Assembly: GCA_020721965.1 (NCBI GenBank) | Contig: DYLS01000010.1 | Coordinates: forward strand, 1 to 59,004 | Source: Blastopirellula marina | GTDB lineage: Bacteria; Planctomycetota; Planctomycetia; Pirellulales; Thermoguttaceae | Direction of reading: 5' to 3' | Length of the DNA stretch: 59,004 bases | In this document: one piece after another, positions 39,155-47,710 of the stretch | Layout: every line of letters begins with the position of its first letter | Position numbering within the stretch: the stretch's first letter is position 1 | The notes under the pieces: generated by a model | What the model saw: only the letters and a program-made list of their open reading frames with translations | Database searches by the model: none | What the model was told of the DNA's origin: nothing | Program-made: the position numbers and the translations under genes

Positions 39155-39261
39155 GTACCTGCGCCCCGGGCCGCTGGATTGGGCGTAGTCTTTGTATCAT
39201 TCCGTGGGAAGCAATGGGACGGCTTGCCCGCTCCCCCTCAACTAAAAAAGGACCATCCCCC

Positions 39262-40113
39262 ATGCCAGGCGATATCGTTTTGCCCGCTGGTCCGTGGTTC
39301 GATTCCCATGCCCACGTGTATCTCTATGATCTCTTCGACGAGAAATTTGGATTGGGGATGGGAGGTGAGTTCGATTTGGCCTTACGCTTGGTCCATGCCG
39401 CGGAGGAGGCCGGCGTCTGCGGCATCCTTTGCCCGGGCATCGATTGGAAGACCAATCGGTTTGCGATCGAGCTGGCCCGGCGCTGCCCCGGCAAGGTCTG
39501 GGCGGCGGTCGGGATTCACCCCAATTCGGTCGGGAAATGCCACGATTCGGAGTTGGACCGCGTCCAGAGGCTCTCCAGCGATCCTGTTGTCAAGGCCATC
39601 GGCGAGACCGGTCTGGATCGTTACCACGACGACACGCCCTGGGACGCGCAATGCAATTGGTTCCGAGGCCACCTGGAATTGGCGGTAACCCGGAATCTGC
39701 CCGTCATCGTCCACTGTCGCGACGCCGAAGAGGAGATCACGCCGATCTTGCGCGAATATGCGGGCCGAGGATTGCGCGGGGTGATGCACGCCTGTGCGGC
39801 ATCCTGGGAGTACGCCTCCCAGTGGCTGGAGCTGGGGCTTTACCTCAGCTTCGCCGGATCAGTCACCTACCGCAATCGCAAATTCGATGCGGTTCGCGAG
39901 ACGGCACGGCGGGTACCGCTGGATCGGATTCTCGTGGAAACGGACGCCCCGTTCTTGATACCGGAGCCGCTGCGGGGACGCGTGTCCTCTTGCTACGTGC
40001 AATACGTCGCGCTCACCGGGGGATTCCTAGCCGAGTTGCGGGGCATGACCAGCGAAGACTTCGCCGCGCAAACACGCCGCAACGCCGAAACGCTGTTCGG
40101 TCTGACACTCTAA
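39262..40113 (+). CDS. TatD-family metal-dependent hydrolase
   Basis: A 283-aa TIM-barrel hydrolase. Metal-binding and family motifs: WFDSHAHVYL at the start (HxH), GIHPNSVGKC, IGETGLDRY (Glu ligand), VIVHCRDAEEE (His), GVMHACAASWEYA (His) and ILVETDAPFLIPEP (Asp). TatD proteins are Mg-dependent 3'-5' DNases or D-aminoacyl-tRNA-type hydrolases. AAGGA about 9 nt upstream supports the ATG at 39262; the open frame before it is not conserved. The stop codon touches a MITE-like insertion. Confidence 0.9.
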   Translation: MPGDIVLPAGPWFDSHAHVYLYDLFDEKFGLGMGGEFDLALRLVHAAEEAGVCGILCPGIDWKTNRFAIELARRCPGKVWAAVGIHPNSVGKCHDSELDRVQRLSSDPVVKAIGETGLDRYHDDTPWDAQCNWFRGHLELAVTRNLPVIVHCRDAEEEITPILREYAGRGLRGVMHACAASWEYASQWLELGLYLSFAGSVTYRNRKFDAVRETARRVPLDRILVETDAPFLIPEPLRGRVSSCYVQYVALTGGFLAELRGMTSEDFAAQTRRNAETLFGLTL

Positions 40114-40213
40114 TACGGCAGCGCTAGTATCAAGAAAAACCCAACATAAGGCGGCAACAGCCTTGTCTGGGGCACAATAGCTTGGGGTAAATCCGCAATA
40201 TAGCGCTGTCGTA
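40114..40213. mobile_element. Short MITE-like element E with terminal inverted repeats
   Basis: A 100-bp element with inverted ends TACGGCAGCGCTA and TAGCGCTGTCGTA (one mismatch), flanked on both sides by CTAA (40110-40113 and 40214-40217). The left CTAA includes the TAA stop of the TatD gene. After the right flank the sequence TACGGCAGCG starts again, so a second, shortened element may follow. Confidence 0.65.
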
Positions 40214-40227
40214 CTAATACGGCAGCG

Positions 40228-40710
40228 TAAGGCCCGCCTGATTGAATGATGTGCCAGGCAGATCTTGGGAGGTGATGCGTCCCATTACCTCAAGATGTCG
40301 AGCCAAGCAAAGAACCCTGCGCTGGAATATCAAAAAACGGGTTTCAGTAGTTTCAAGTTCGGCCGTTCTTGGCGAAAAGTGGCAAACAGAGTCTAGTTCT
40401 TGCCCGTCGGCTTCACATTGCGAGCGGGACGCGTGGATTGCTTCTTCAACGCCTTTGCATGTGGCCGAGAGGTTTCGGGCAGCGCTGGAGCGTGTCCGAA
40501 ATTGCGGGGCTTTTGCAGTGTGTGTTTGCCCAGGCCGCGTGCTTGACGTGGTCCTAGCGAGCGAACATCATGATCGGATAGGATTGGCGGCTTTGTTACC
40601 CAGCCCAGTCCCGCCCTGAGGAGCGTTCGACTTCCCTTCCTGACGCCGCCGGCTCTGGCTGTGGCTTGGTCGAGCTTATGTTTCCAGTTTTTTCATTCCA
40701 GGAGGTACGC
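40228..40710. other. Gap upstream of the DUF1080 gene
   Basis: I see no convincing gene. Frames open here (for example 40242-40619) lack a ribosome-binding site and recognisable motifs. GGAGG just before 40711 belongs to the next gene. Confidence 0.5.
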
Positions 40711-41472
40711 ATGCGCACGTGGCTCGGAAACGTATGTGGGTGTGTGGTGGTATTGTGGGGCGTTGCCAGCCCCTTGACGGCCGAGGAGTGGGTCAGCGGC
40801 AAGGTCTGGGAAGAGCCCCCGGTTGTTACGCCGGGTCAGAATGGCGCGCCGCCCTCCGACGCCATTGTGCTCTTTGACGGCAAGGACATGTCGCAGTGGG
40901 AGGGGGGCGAAAACTGGATCGTGGAAAACGGCTACGCGATCTCGCACGGCGGCGGAATCTCCAGCAAACAAAAGTTCGGCGATTGCCAAGTGCATCTCGA
41001 ATTCGCCGCGCCAGAGAAAGTGGAGGGATCCGGGCAGGGGCGTGGCAATAGCGGACTGTACATGATGGGACGCTACGAGATTCAAATCCTCGATTCCTAC
41101 GAGAATCCGACCTACTTCGACGGGCAATGCGGCGCGATTTACAAGCAGCATCCGCCGCTGGTCAATGCCTCACGCAAGCCGGGCGAGTGGCAAACCTACG
41201 ACGTACTGTTCACCGCCCCGCGCTTCGATGAGTCGGGAAATCTGGTCAAGCCGGCCTACGTCACAGTCATTCACAACGGCGTGGTCGTGCAAAATCATTT
41301 CGAGATCGAAGGGGCGTCGGCATGGGAAAAGCCGCCGCAGTACACGCCGCACGGCGAAAAAGAGCCGATCTACCTCCAATTTCACGGCAACCCCGTCCGC
41401 TTCCGCAACATCTGGGTCCGGGAGCTGCGGGAATTGGGGTGCCAGGAGGGCGAGGCCAAGGCGGCCCACTGA
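40711..41472 (+). CDS. Secreted DUF1080 (3-keto-disaccharide hydrolase fold) protein
   Basis: A 253-aa exported protein. A signal peptide (about 1-24, ending LTA-EE) precedes a concanavalin-like beta-sandwich of the DUF1080 family: [75 protein letters not shown] and [11 protein letters not shown]. The family is much expanded in planctomycetes and acts on sugars or polysaccharide-derived substrates outside the cytoplasm. GGAGG 7 nt before the ATG fixes the start. Confidence 0.93.
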   Translation: MRTWLGNVCGCVVVLWGVASPLTAEEWVSGKVWEEPPVVTPGQNGAPPSDAIVLFDGKDMSQWEGGENWIVENGYAISHGGGISSKQKFGDCQVHLEFAAPEKVEGSGQGRGNSGLYMMGRYEIQILDSYENPTYFDGQCGAIYKQHPPLVNASRKPGEWQTYDVLFTAPRFDESGNLVKPAYVTVIHNGVVVQNHFEIEGASAWEKPPQYTPHGEKEPIYLQFHGNPVRFRNIWVRELRELGCQEGEAKAAH

Positions 41473-41642
41473 CCCCCGGCCAGCCCTTTCCGCCATTCTG
41501 GGTTTGCGATTGCGTTCCCTCGTCCCCTGCGGCGAGGGAGCTTTTTGCGCGCCCCGCGGTCGGCGCCTCCTGCAATTGGAGGGACGGGGAGACCAGCGCG
41601 GCATCGGTGCGGATCGTTCGGGAAGAGAAGCTCACGCATGGT

Positions 41643-43055
41643 TTATGCGTCGTCTTCCTCCGGGCGCGGCTCCACGTGAATTGTGACCCGATACAGCTCG
41701 GGGAATGTCGCGCGGAGCTGCCGCTCCAGCCCACGCGATATCTCGTGGGCCTCGGGGATCAGTAGGTCGCCGTCCAGGTGGACGTGAAATGAGAGCCACA
41801 GGCCCAGGCTGGTGTGTTGAAAGCGGTAATCGTGGGCGTGTCCCACCACGCCGGAGCCTGACAAGTAATCCGCGACCAGCCTTTCGACGGCGGGTTGGTC
41901 GCCGGAGGTCGATTCCGCCGGTTGACTTGCAGAAGACGGCTCCAGGTGCGTAATCACCGCGTCGATGTCGGACAATTGTTTCTTGAGGTCTTCTTCGAAT
42001 CGCGAGGCCCGTTCGTGGGCCTGCCGCAGGTTGAGGGCGGGGTCCAGCTCGACGTGCAATTCCACGGTTTGCCGCCCATTCTCGTCATGAATGGAGTGCA
42101 AGTCGTGGGCATCCAGCCCGTGGCGTCTGGCGAGTACTCGGATGGTGGTGGCACGATCTTCTTCGCTGCGCGCGGTAGGCTCGGGGTGCACGACGACGTC
42201 GGCATTGGGCACGGCCCGGCGCACGGCGCCGATCACGTCGCGGACCAAGGCATGGGCGGCCTCGATACTCAGCTCGCGGGGGATCACGGCCGTGAAATCC
42301 GCGAAGACTCCGGCCCCGCTTTGCCGCACGCGGACATCCTTGATGTCCAAGACGCGCGGTACGCCACGACCGGCCGACGCGATGCGTGCCACCAGCTCTT
42401 GGGAGGCCTGATCGGAGAGCACGGCCACCGAGCGCAGCCCCAGCCGAATGCTTACCAAGACCACCAGGGCGCTGACCAGAAATGCCGCCACGGCGTCCAG
42501 GTGGATGAACCACGCGATCTGATAGCGATGCCCCAGCCAAACGGCGAACAGTCCCCATAGCACGACGAGGGAGGACCAGATATCGGTGGCGAAATGGAGG
42601 GCATCGGCCTCCAGGGCCTGGCTTTGGTATTTCACCGCCGCGTTGCGGAGCGTCCGGCTCCGCCAGATGTCGATGAAGATGCAGGCCAGAACCACAACGA
42701 AAGCGGAAAGGCTGGGATGGATTTCTTCCACCTCGGGACGAAAAAAGAGGCGTGCGGCAGCCTCGTACACGACCCAACCGGCCGTGACCAGCAGCAGCAG
42801 CGTCTGCCCGAGCGCTGAGAGATTCTCGAACTTGCCGTGGCCGTAGGTGTGATTGCGATCGGGCGGCTTTTGGGCCAGCTTTACCGCCCAAAGCGTCATC
42901 GCCGTGGCGAACAGATCGAGGCCCGAGTGCAAGGCCTCAGCCAGCATTCCCAGGCTGTTCGTCAGCAGGCCGACCACTAGCTTTGCCGCGGTCATGCCCG
43001 CGGCCGCTGCCAACGACCAGGCGGCTACGGTGAGCTTTTCGTGTGTGGAGTGCAT
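41643..43055 (-). CDS. Cation diffusion facilitator (CDF) metal transporter
   Basis: A 470-aa CDF antiporter exporting divalent metal against protons. Six helices fill about 1-215. The metal site is seen as HSGLD in helix 2 and HFATD in helix 5, the HxxxD pair commonly linked with zinc. The C-terminal part is longer than in YiiP and seems to contain two successive CDF cytoplasmic dimerisation domains (about 215-300 and 300-460), the second rich in His. It is the last gene of a minus-strand group with the EboB-like hydrolase and the 81-aa protein. Confidence 0.9.
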   Translation of the reverse strand: MHSTHEKLTVAAWSLAAAAGMTAAKLVVGLLTNSLGMLAEALHSGLDLFATAMTLWAVKLAQKPPDRNHTYGHGKFENLSALGQTLLLLVTAGWVVYEAAARLFFRPEVEEIHPSLSAFVVVLACIFIDIWRSRTLRNAAVKYQSQALEADALHFATDIWSSLVVLWGLFAVWLGHRYQIAWFIHLDAVAAFLVSALVVLVSIRLGLRSVAVLSDQASQELVARIASAGRGVPRVLDIKDVRVRQSGAGVFADFTAVIPRELSIEAAHALVRDVIGAVRRAVPNADVVVHPEPTARSEEDRATTIRVLARRHGLDAHDLHSIHDENGRQTVELHVELDPALNLRQAHERASRFEEDLKKQLSDIDAVITHLEPSSASQPAESTSGDQPAVERLVADYLSGSGVVGHAHDYRFQHTSLGLWLSFHVHLDGDLLIPEAHEISRGLERQLRATFPELYRVTIHVEPRPEEDDA

Positions 43056-43134
43056 GGAAACTTGCCGGATAATCCGCCGGTCAGGCGGCTCCCGACGCGG
43101 GACAACGGACCAAAGCGGCCGGGAAGCCGCGGCA

Positions 43135-43980
43135 TCACGGCGAGGCCAGCAGCCCGGCTTCGCGCGTCTCGACCTGGATCAGTGGCAGGTCGAACTTGGG
43201 GTTCTGCCCGAGGTAGCGCACCGGGTTGTTGTGGAAGACCTCGATCGCCTCCTGCAAGGTATGCCCCCGACGGCGGAAATCGAAGATGCAGTCGTGAAGC
43301 GTGGCGGGATCGCTGGGTCCCCAGTCCGCCGAAGAGTTGATCAAGGTGCGTTCCCAGCCGTAGCGCTCCAGCATGTCCACGGCCCGGCGGGGTGAACACT
43401 TCGTAATGGGGTACAACGTGAAACCGAGCCAGTAACCGGCCTCTTTGACCATCCGAATCGTGTGTTCCTCCACGTGGTCGATCCAGACCTTATCGGGATT
43501 CAGGCGAAAGTTCTTCAGCACCTCCAGAATCCGTTTGGTACCGTACAGTTTGTCGGCCAGATGCGGCGTGTGCACCAAAAGGAGCTGATCGTGGCGCACG
43601 GCCAGATCCACCTGGGCCTCGAAGATCTCGATCTCGTTGCGGGTGCTTTTGTGGAGGCCGGTCTCGCCCACCCCCAGCACGGTGGGCTTTTCGAAGAACT
43701 CGGGCATCTTGGCCAGCACAGCGCGACTCAGCGCCGGGTTCTCTGCCTCTTTGGGATTGACGGCCACCCAGCAAAAGTGCCGGATGCCGTATTGAGCGGC
43801 ACGGGTCGGCTCGAACTCGCTGATTTGCCGGAAATAGTCGATGAACGTCTCGGGATACAAGCGGTCGAACCCTGCCCAGAACGCCGGCTCCGCCACGGCG
43901 ACCACCCCCGCCGCGGCCATGCGTTCGTAATCCTGCGTGGTACGCGAAATGGCGTGATAGTGCGGTTGAACAATGAACAT
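43135..43980 (-). CDS. EboB/TatD-like metal-dependent hydrolase
   Basis: A 281-aa TatD-related amidohydrolase. N-terminal VQPHYHAISRTTQDYERMAA resembles the EboB group (PHxH-x-SRTT-DY), followed by EPAFWAGFDRLYPETFIDYF. Further ligand motifs are GVGETGLHKST (Glu), LLLVHTPH (His), VWIDHVEEHT (His) and LINSSADWGPSD (Asp). EboB belongs to a gene set for transporting a scytonemin precursor or other algal/bacterial metabolites; none of the other ebo genes is here, so I would not transfer that role. AGGAA lies upstream of the ATG. Confidence 0.8.
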   Translation of the reverse strand: MFIVQPHYHAISRTTQDYERMAAAGVVAVAEPAFWAGFDRLYPETFIDYFRQISEFEPTRAAQYGIRHFCWVAVNPKEAENPALSRAVLAKMPEFFEKPTVLGVGETGLHKSTRNEIEIFEAQVDLAVRHDQLLLVHTPHLADKLYGTKRILEVLKNFRLNPDKVWIDHVEEHTIRMVKEAGYWLGFTLYPITKCSPRRAVDMLERYGWERTLINSSADWGPSDPATLHDCIFDFRRRGHTLQEAIEVFHNNPVRYLGQNPKFDLPLIQVETREAGLLASP

Positions 43981-44086
43981 CGGATCGGAATTCCTGCCTG
44001 AAGTTAAAACAGCATATCCTACCAGGGCGTGGCACGGGGGACCGCGATGGCCCTCTTCTTAGCGACCTTGCCCGTCCAGCCGCCCC

Positions 44087-44332
44087 TCACGTGGCGACCG
44101 GTTCCTCGGAGAAATGCAGCAGCAGTTGCTCGGTGCGATCGTCGCGCGAGCCGCCGGCCGCGAGAAACCGCAAGGCCTGTTCGATCTTTTGGCGGCGGGG
44201 ATCATCCCGGGCCACCGCCGCGGCCTCGCCTTCCGCGGCCGCATCGTGGCGATCCAGGGTGGCGGCGATCTCCAGCAGCATCGACCGTACGTCCAAGTAA
44301 TAGGTATCCATCACCTGGCGGGGATTGAGCAT
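44087..44332 (-). CDS. Small conserved-looking protein, 81 aa
   Basis: Not recognised. MLNPRQVMDTYYLDVRSML begins a short protein that looks like two or three helices, with a charged centre and LLLHFSEEPVAT at the end. GGGAGGA lies about 11 nt upstream of the ATG, a strong site that argues for a real gene. It precedes the EboB-like gene by 106 bp on the same strand and may be cotranscribed with it. Confidence 0.55.
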   Translation of the reverse strand: MLNPRQVMDTYYLDVRSMLLEIAATLDRHDAAAEGEAAAVARDDPRRQKIEQALRFLAAGGSRDDRTEQLLLHFSEEPVAT

Positions 44333-44457
44333 GGTCTATTGGTCCTCCCAACGTGGTGGTGCTCGTTGCCTCTCTGTCGATGTTTTTCCCTATTCGGGAA
44401 GCCGACGCCTGACGGCATAACGTATTTTACTCGCGGGCCATCGAAAGGGATACTCGC

Positions 44458-44658
44458 TTGCCAGATCGGCCTGGTTCCCAGATCCACCGGATTGCCGGAT
44501 TGCCCAGCTTCTCAGATTGCGCTGCTTGCCAGATCGCCTATTTCCTAGATCGACCTGATTGCTAGATTGCCCTAGTTGCCAGAGCGGCATGGTTCCCAGA
44601 GCGGCCTGAGTGCGAGATGGGCTGTTTGCTAGATTGGCTTAATGCCAGAGCGGCCTGG
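44458..44658 (+). repeat. Degenerate tandem array, 17-bp period
   Basis: About twelve units of 16-17 bp, for example TTGCCAGATCGGCCTGG, TTCCCAGATCCACCGGA, TTGCCGGATTGCCCAGC and TTGCTAGATTGCCCTAG. It lies in the 555-bp gap between the divergent 81-aa gene and the DksA-type gene; the rest of the gap holds the promoter described next and nothing else that I can name. Confidence 0.9.
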
Positions 44659-44823
44659 CGGTGTCAAACGTCGGCGGCGGGGCCTCTCTTGATCCGCGTG
44701 GTCCGCGATTGCGGCAGCTTGGTGCTAACCGGCTGGCGTAGGGCTTTGGGGAAAGATGGCGACGGCATGGGAAGGGAGCGTGCCAGGGCCTTTGTCGGCC
44801 TCGCGAGACGTGCCCTGTCGCGT

Positions 44824-44852
44824 TTGACAGGCATCCCAGGCTCGCCTAGAAT
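44824..44852 (+). promoter_or_regulatory. Near-consensus sigma-70-type promoter of the DksA-like gene
   Basis: TTGACA (perfect -35 at 44824-44829), a 17-bp spacer and TAGAAT (-10 at 44847-44852, five of six). Transcription would start near 44859, about 30-50 nt before the gene. Confidence 0.8.
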
Positions 44853-44887
44853 CAAAAGTTTGGACACTCCGACACACAATTCCCTAT

Positions 44888-45283
44888 GTGGATGACCAGG
44901 TGTGGTATATGAAAAAAGAGGAACTGGAAAGCTTTCGGTCAGAACTGCTGTCCCTCCGGCAGAGGTTGGTGGGCAACATGCGTTATCTGTCCGAGGCGGC
45001 CCAATCGCAATCCGAAGAGAACGGGAATATGCGGGGCGGCGCACCCCTTCATCCCGCCGAGACCGGGAGCGACAACTTCGAGCAAGAGTTTACGATGTCG
45101 CTGATGGAAAACGAAAATCGCGCGCTGGAGATGGTGGAGCACGCCCTGAAGCGTATCGAGGAGGGGACGTACGGCACCTGCGAATCGTGCGGTGAACGGA
45201 TTCCCAAGGCACGGCTCAAGGCGATCCCGTTCACCTCCCTGTGCGTGAAGTGCGCGGAGGCGCACGAGAAGGGGGAGGCCTGA
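44888..45283 (+). CDS. DksA/TraR-type zinc-finger protein
   Basis: A 131-aa protein with an N-terminal helical hairpin (about 8-90) and a C-terminal four-Cys zinc finger, CESC then CVKC (about residues 98-122). GSDNFEQEFTMSLMENENRA before the finger is typical of the DksA-like/YocK group. These proteins enter the RNA polymerase secondary channel and adjust initiation, often with ppGpp. The DxxDxA tip of E. coli DksA is not evident, so regulation may differ. An in-frame ATG at 44909 (MKKEEL) is an equally possible start. Confidence 0.88.
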   Translation: MDDQVWYMKKEELESFRSELLSLRQRLVGNMRYLSEAAQSQSEENGNMRGGAPLHPAETGSDNFEQEFTMSLMENENRALEMVEHALKRIEEGTYGTCESCGERIPKARLKAIPFTSLCVKCAEAHEKGEA

Positions 45284-45509
45284 ACAACCGTCCCACGGTG
45301 TCCCGCCTCCCGTGCAGCGCCCCATCGCGGCGGACGAGGGGGATGGCCAGGCCGCCAGGCACGCGGGCCAGGCCCGAAGGCTCGTCGCACCCCGCGGATC
45401 GAGGATGCCGGGGCCGGGGCTTGCCACCCTGGCGTGGCAGGCGAGAATGGGGTAGAAAGATTCCGGAAGGGCGAGGTATGCTGTCTTTTTGCGCCCCTTT
45501 TTTACTGCC

Positions 45510-46574
45510 ATGAAGCACTTTCTCGATCTGAGTGTTTCCGAGTTCAAGGAATGGCTCATCCGGCACGGACAACCGTGCTTTCGAGCAGGGCAAGTAGGGC
45601 ATTGGGTGTGCCGTTCGCCGGGCGTGCCCTTCGAGCAGATGAGTGACATTCCCAAAGAGCTGCGGACCCTGCTGTCGCGGGATTTCCGTATTTGGTCGAT
45701 GGAGACTGTGGCCCATCGTACGTCGGCCGACGGCACGGAAAAGCTGCTTCTCAAGACCGCGGATGACGAGCACGTGGAATGCGTGCTGCTCCGCGACGAC
45801 AAGGGCAATCGCACGGCCTGCATCAGCACGCAGGTGGGCTGCGCAATGGGCTGCGTCTTTTGCGCCAGCGGACTCGATGGCCTCGTCCGCAATCTGACCG
45901 CCGGCGAAATCTTCGAGGAATTGCTGCAATTGCGACGCCTCCTGGGGCCTGACGAACGCCTGAGCCACATCGTGGTCATGGGCATGGGCGAACCTCTGGC
46001 GAACTTGCCGCGGTTGCTCCAGGCCCTGAATTGGGCCACCCGAAAAGATGGCCTGAATATCAGCGCCCGGCGTGTGACCATCTCTACCGTGGGCGCGTCG
46101 GCCGGGATTCGACGGCTTGCCGACCATGGCGCCGCCTATCATCTTGCCGTATCGCTCCACGCCCCCAACGACGAGCTTCGCAGCCGCATCGTGCCGACCA
46201 ATCGGAAGGTGGGACTAGGCGCCATCCTCGAGGCGGCCGACTACTACTTCGAGAAGACGGGCCGCCGGGTAACCTATGAGTACGTGCTCTTGGCCGAGGT
46301 CAACGATCGTCCCGAACACGCTGCGAGTTTAGCGGAACTGCTCCGCGGGCGAAACGCCTTGGTCAATCTGATCCCCTTCAACCCCATCCAAGGCCTGCCG
46401 TACCGGACACCTCGGCGGCAGGACGTGCGAGACTTCGCCTCCACGCTCGAAAGCGCCGGCGTCCAGGTGACAATCCGGCATCGCAAAGGCGACACCATCG
46501 ACGCCGCCTGCGGCCAACTCCGACGGGTACGCGAGCAGGCTGTCGTGCTCTCCGACTTCCAACAGGAGGCTTGA
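45510..46574 (+). CDS. rlmN: Dual-specificity 23S rRNA/tRNA adenine C2 methyltransferase RlmN
   Basis: A 354-aa radical SAM methyltransferase that methylates A2503 of 23S rRNA and A37 of some tRNAs. Radical SAM Cys triad CAMGCVFC; SAM motif GMGEPLAN; the methyl-carrier Cys is in DAACGQLR near the C-terminus and its partner Cys in the 110s region. The RRVTISTVG and AVSLHAPND blocks are present. The ATG at 45510 (MKHFLDL) fits the family start. It stands alone. Confidence 0.94.
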   Translation: MKHFLDLSVSEFKEWLIRHGQPCFRAGQVGHWVCRSPGVPFEQMSDIPKELRTLLSRDFRIWSMETVAHRTSADGTEKLLLKTADDEHVECVLLRDDKGNRTACISTQVGCAMGCVFCASGLDGLVRNLTAGEIFEELLQLRRLLGPDERLSHIVVMGMGEPLANLPRLLQALNWATRKDGLNISARRVTISTVGASAGIRRLADHGAAYHLAVSLHAPNDELRSRIVPTNRKVGLGAILEAADYYFEKTGRRVTYEYVLLAEVNDRPEHAASLAELLRGRNALVNLIPFNPIQGLPYRTPRRQDVRDFASTLESAGVQVTIRHRKGDTIDAACGQLRRVREQAVVLSDFQQEA

Positions 46575-46629
46575 AGCCGGACGGGGTCCCGGCTTTGTGC
46601 GTGGCGAGGCCGCAGCTTTGCGCGGAGCA

Positions 46630-46695
46630 GGGTTTGGATTTGGCTTGGAGGGGGTTTGGGTTTGCCTGGGATCGAGTTTGGGTTTGCCTGGGATG
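46630..46695 (+). repeat. Three 21-23-bp tandem units downstream of rlmN
   Basis: GGGTTTGGATTTGGCTTGGAG is followed by two nearly identical copies of GAGTTTGGGTTTGCCTGGGA. The 342-bp gap between the convergent rlmN and lipoprotein genes holds this and a terminator, nothing else. Confidence 0.8.
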
Positions 46696-46770
46696 GCGGC
46701 CCCGCTTTGCGAGGAACAAAGTCGCGGCAAGCCGTAGCTCGGTCATCGAGCTGCCCTTCGACGAACGCGC

Positions 46771-46811
46771 AAAAAAACGGCAGGCCGGGGACCTATGCCC
46801 TCGACCTGCCG
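46771..46811 (-). terminator. Rho-independent terminator of the lipoprotein gene
   Basis: On the minus strand CGGCAGG pairs with CCTGCCG (20-nt loop), followed by seven T. It is about 105 bp after the lipoprotein stop. Confidence 0.8.
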
Positions 46812-46916
46812 AAGTCTTGGCCTGCCACGCGACGGCTCAAAACCGCATATTCACGGCATTTTCACCGGCAGCTCAGGCCGTCAAATCAATCGCGTGCCCG
46901 GCGGCCATCCTTGCCA

Positions 46917-47441
46917 TCACTGTTGCGGAGCCGGTTGTTCGGCGGGAGCCGGCTGCTGAGCAGGGGCGGGCTGTTCCGCGGGCTTCTGTTCTGCAGGTGG
47001 TTGCTCTGCGGGTTTTTCTTCCGCGGGTTTTTGCTCCGCAGGCTGCTCGGCAGGGGCCGGCTGTTGAGGCGGCTGCTCCATCGCCGGCTGCTCCGCGGGG
47101 GCCGGTTGTTCGGCAGGCTTTTGCTCTGCGGGCTGTTCCGCCGGAGCGGCAGGCGGCGCGCTCGGGAACTCCACTTGGGGCGTCGCGGCGGGGGTCATTG
47201 CCTCCGCTGGCTTTTCTTGGGCGGGCTGCTCCGCCGGTTGCTCGGCAGCCGGCTGCTCGGCGGGCATGGCCTGTTCCGCCGCAGGCTGCGTTGCCGGGGT
47301 TGATTCCGCACCACCTGGTTCCGTAACCGGTTGCGCTGTCGTCCCCGATCCCGAAGCCGGTACGTCCTCCGCCGGCTTCGGACAACCTACCGTCAGGGCA
47401 AGGATGCCCAGCATCGCCATCAACGCTAACAGTCGTTTCAT
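46917..47441 (-). CDS. Pro/Ala/Glu/Gln-repeat lipoprotein
   Basis: A 174-aa predicted lipoprotein. MKRLLALMAMLGILALTVGC is a signal peptide with lipobox LTVGC, so Cys20 would be lipidated. Most of the mature part is an extended repeat of PAEQ, with variants AEQKPAEQP and PAQQ, lacking any folded domain. Such stretches span the periplasm or the cell wall. GAGGGGG upstream of the ATG at 47441 supports the start; the longer open frame is not needed. Repeat length is likely to vary between strains. Confidence 0.8.
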   Translation of the reverse strand: MKRLLALMAMLGILALTVGCPKPAEDVPASGSGTTAQPVTEPGGAESTPATQPAAEQAMPAEQPAAEQPAEQPAQEKPAEAMTPAATPQVEFPSAPPAAPAEQPAEQKPAEQPAPAEQPAMEQPPQQPAPAEQPAEQKPAEEKPAEQPPAEQKPAEQPAPAQQPAPAEQPAPQQ

Positions 47442-47710
47442 GATACGTTCCCCCTCTGCATACCGGGTTTCTTGGAAACTCCCAGCGAAGATGTAGGTCC
47501 CGATGACCTCTTTCCAACATCGCTGGATGACCAACTACCTCATACTTAGCATATTCGAATACTCCGACTTGCGGTTGTCAAGCCACCGTGGGGCATTGGC
47601 GTGCTTTTTCGCGAGCGGCGGTGGGAGGGAGCGACCCTGGCCAATCTCCCAGCTTGCGACGTCTTGAGATCCTATTGTCGTGTCTTGCGGCCCTAGTGTC
47701 GTGTGGTTTC

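Noticed and set aside
40242-40619. A 125-codon frame upstream of the DUF1080 gene
   Set aside because: No conserved motif, many Cys/Arg/Ser as in random high-GC frames, and it begins at the edge of a repeat element.
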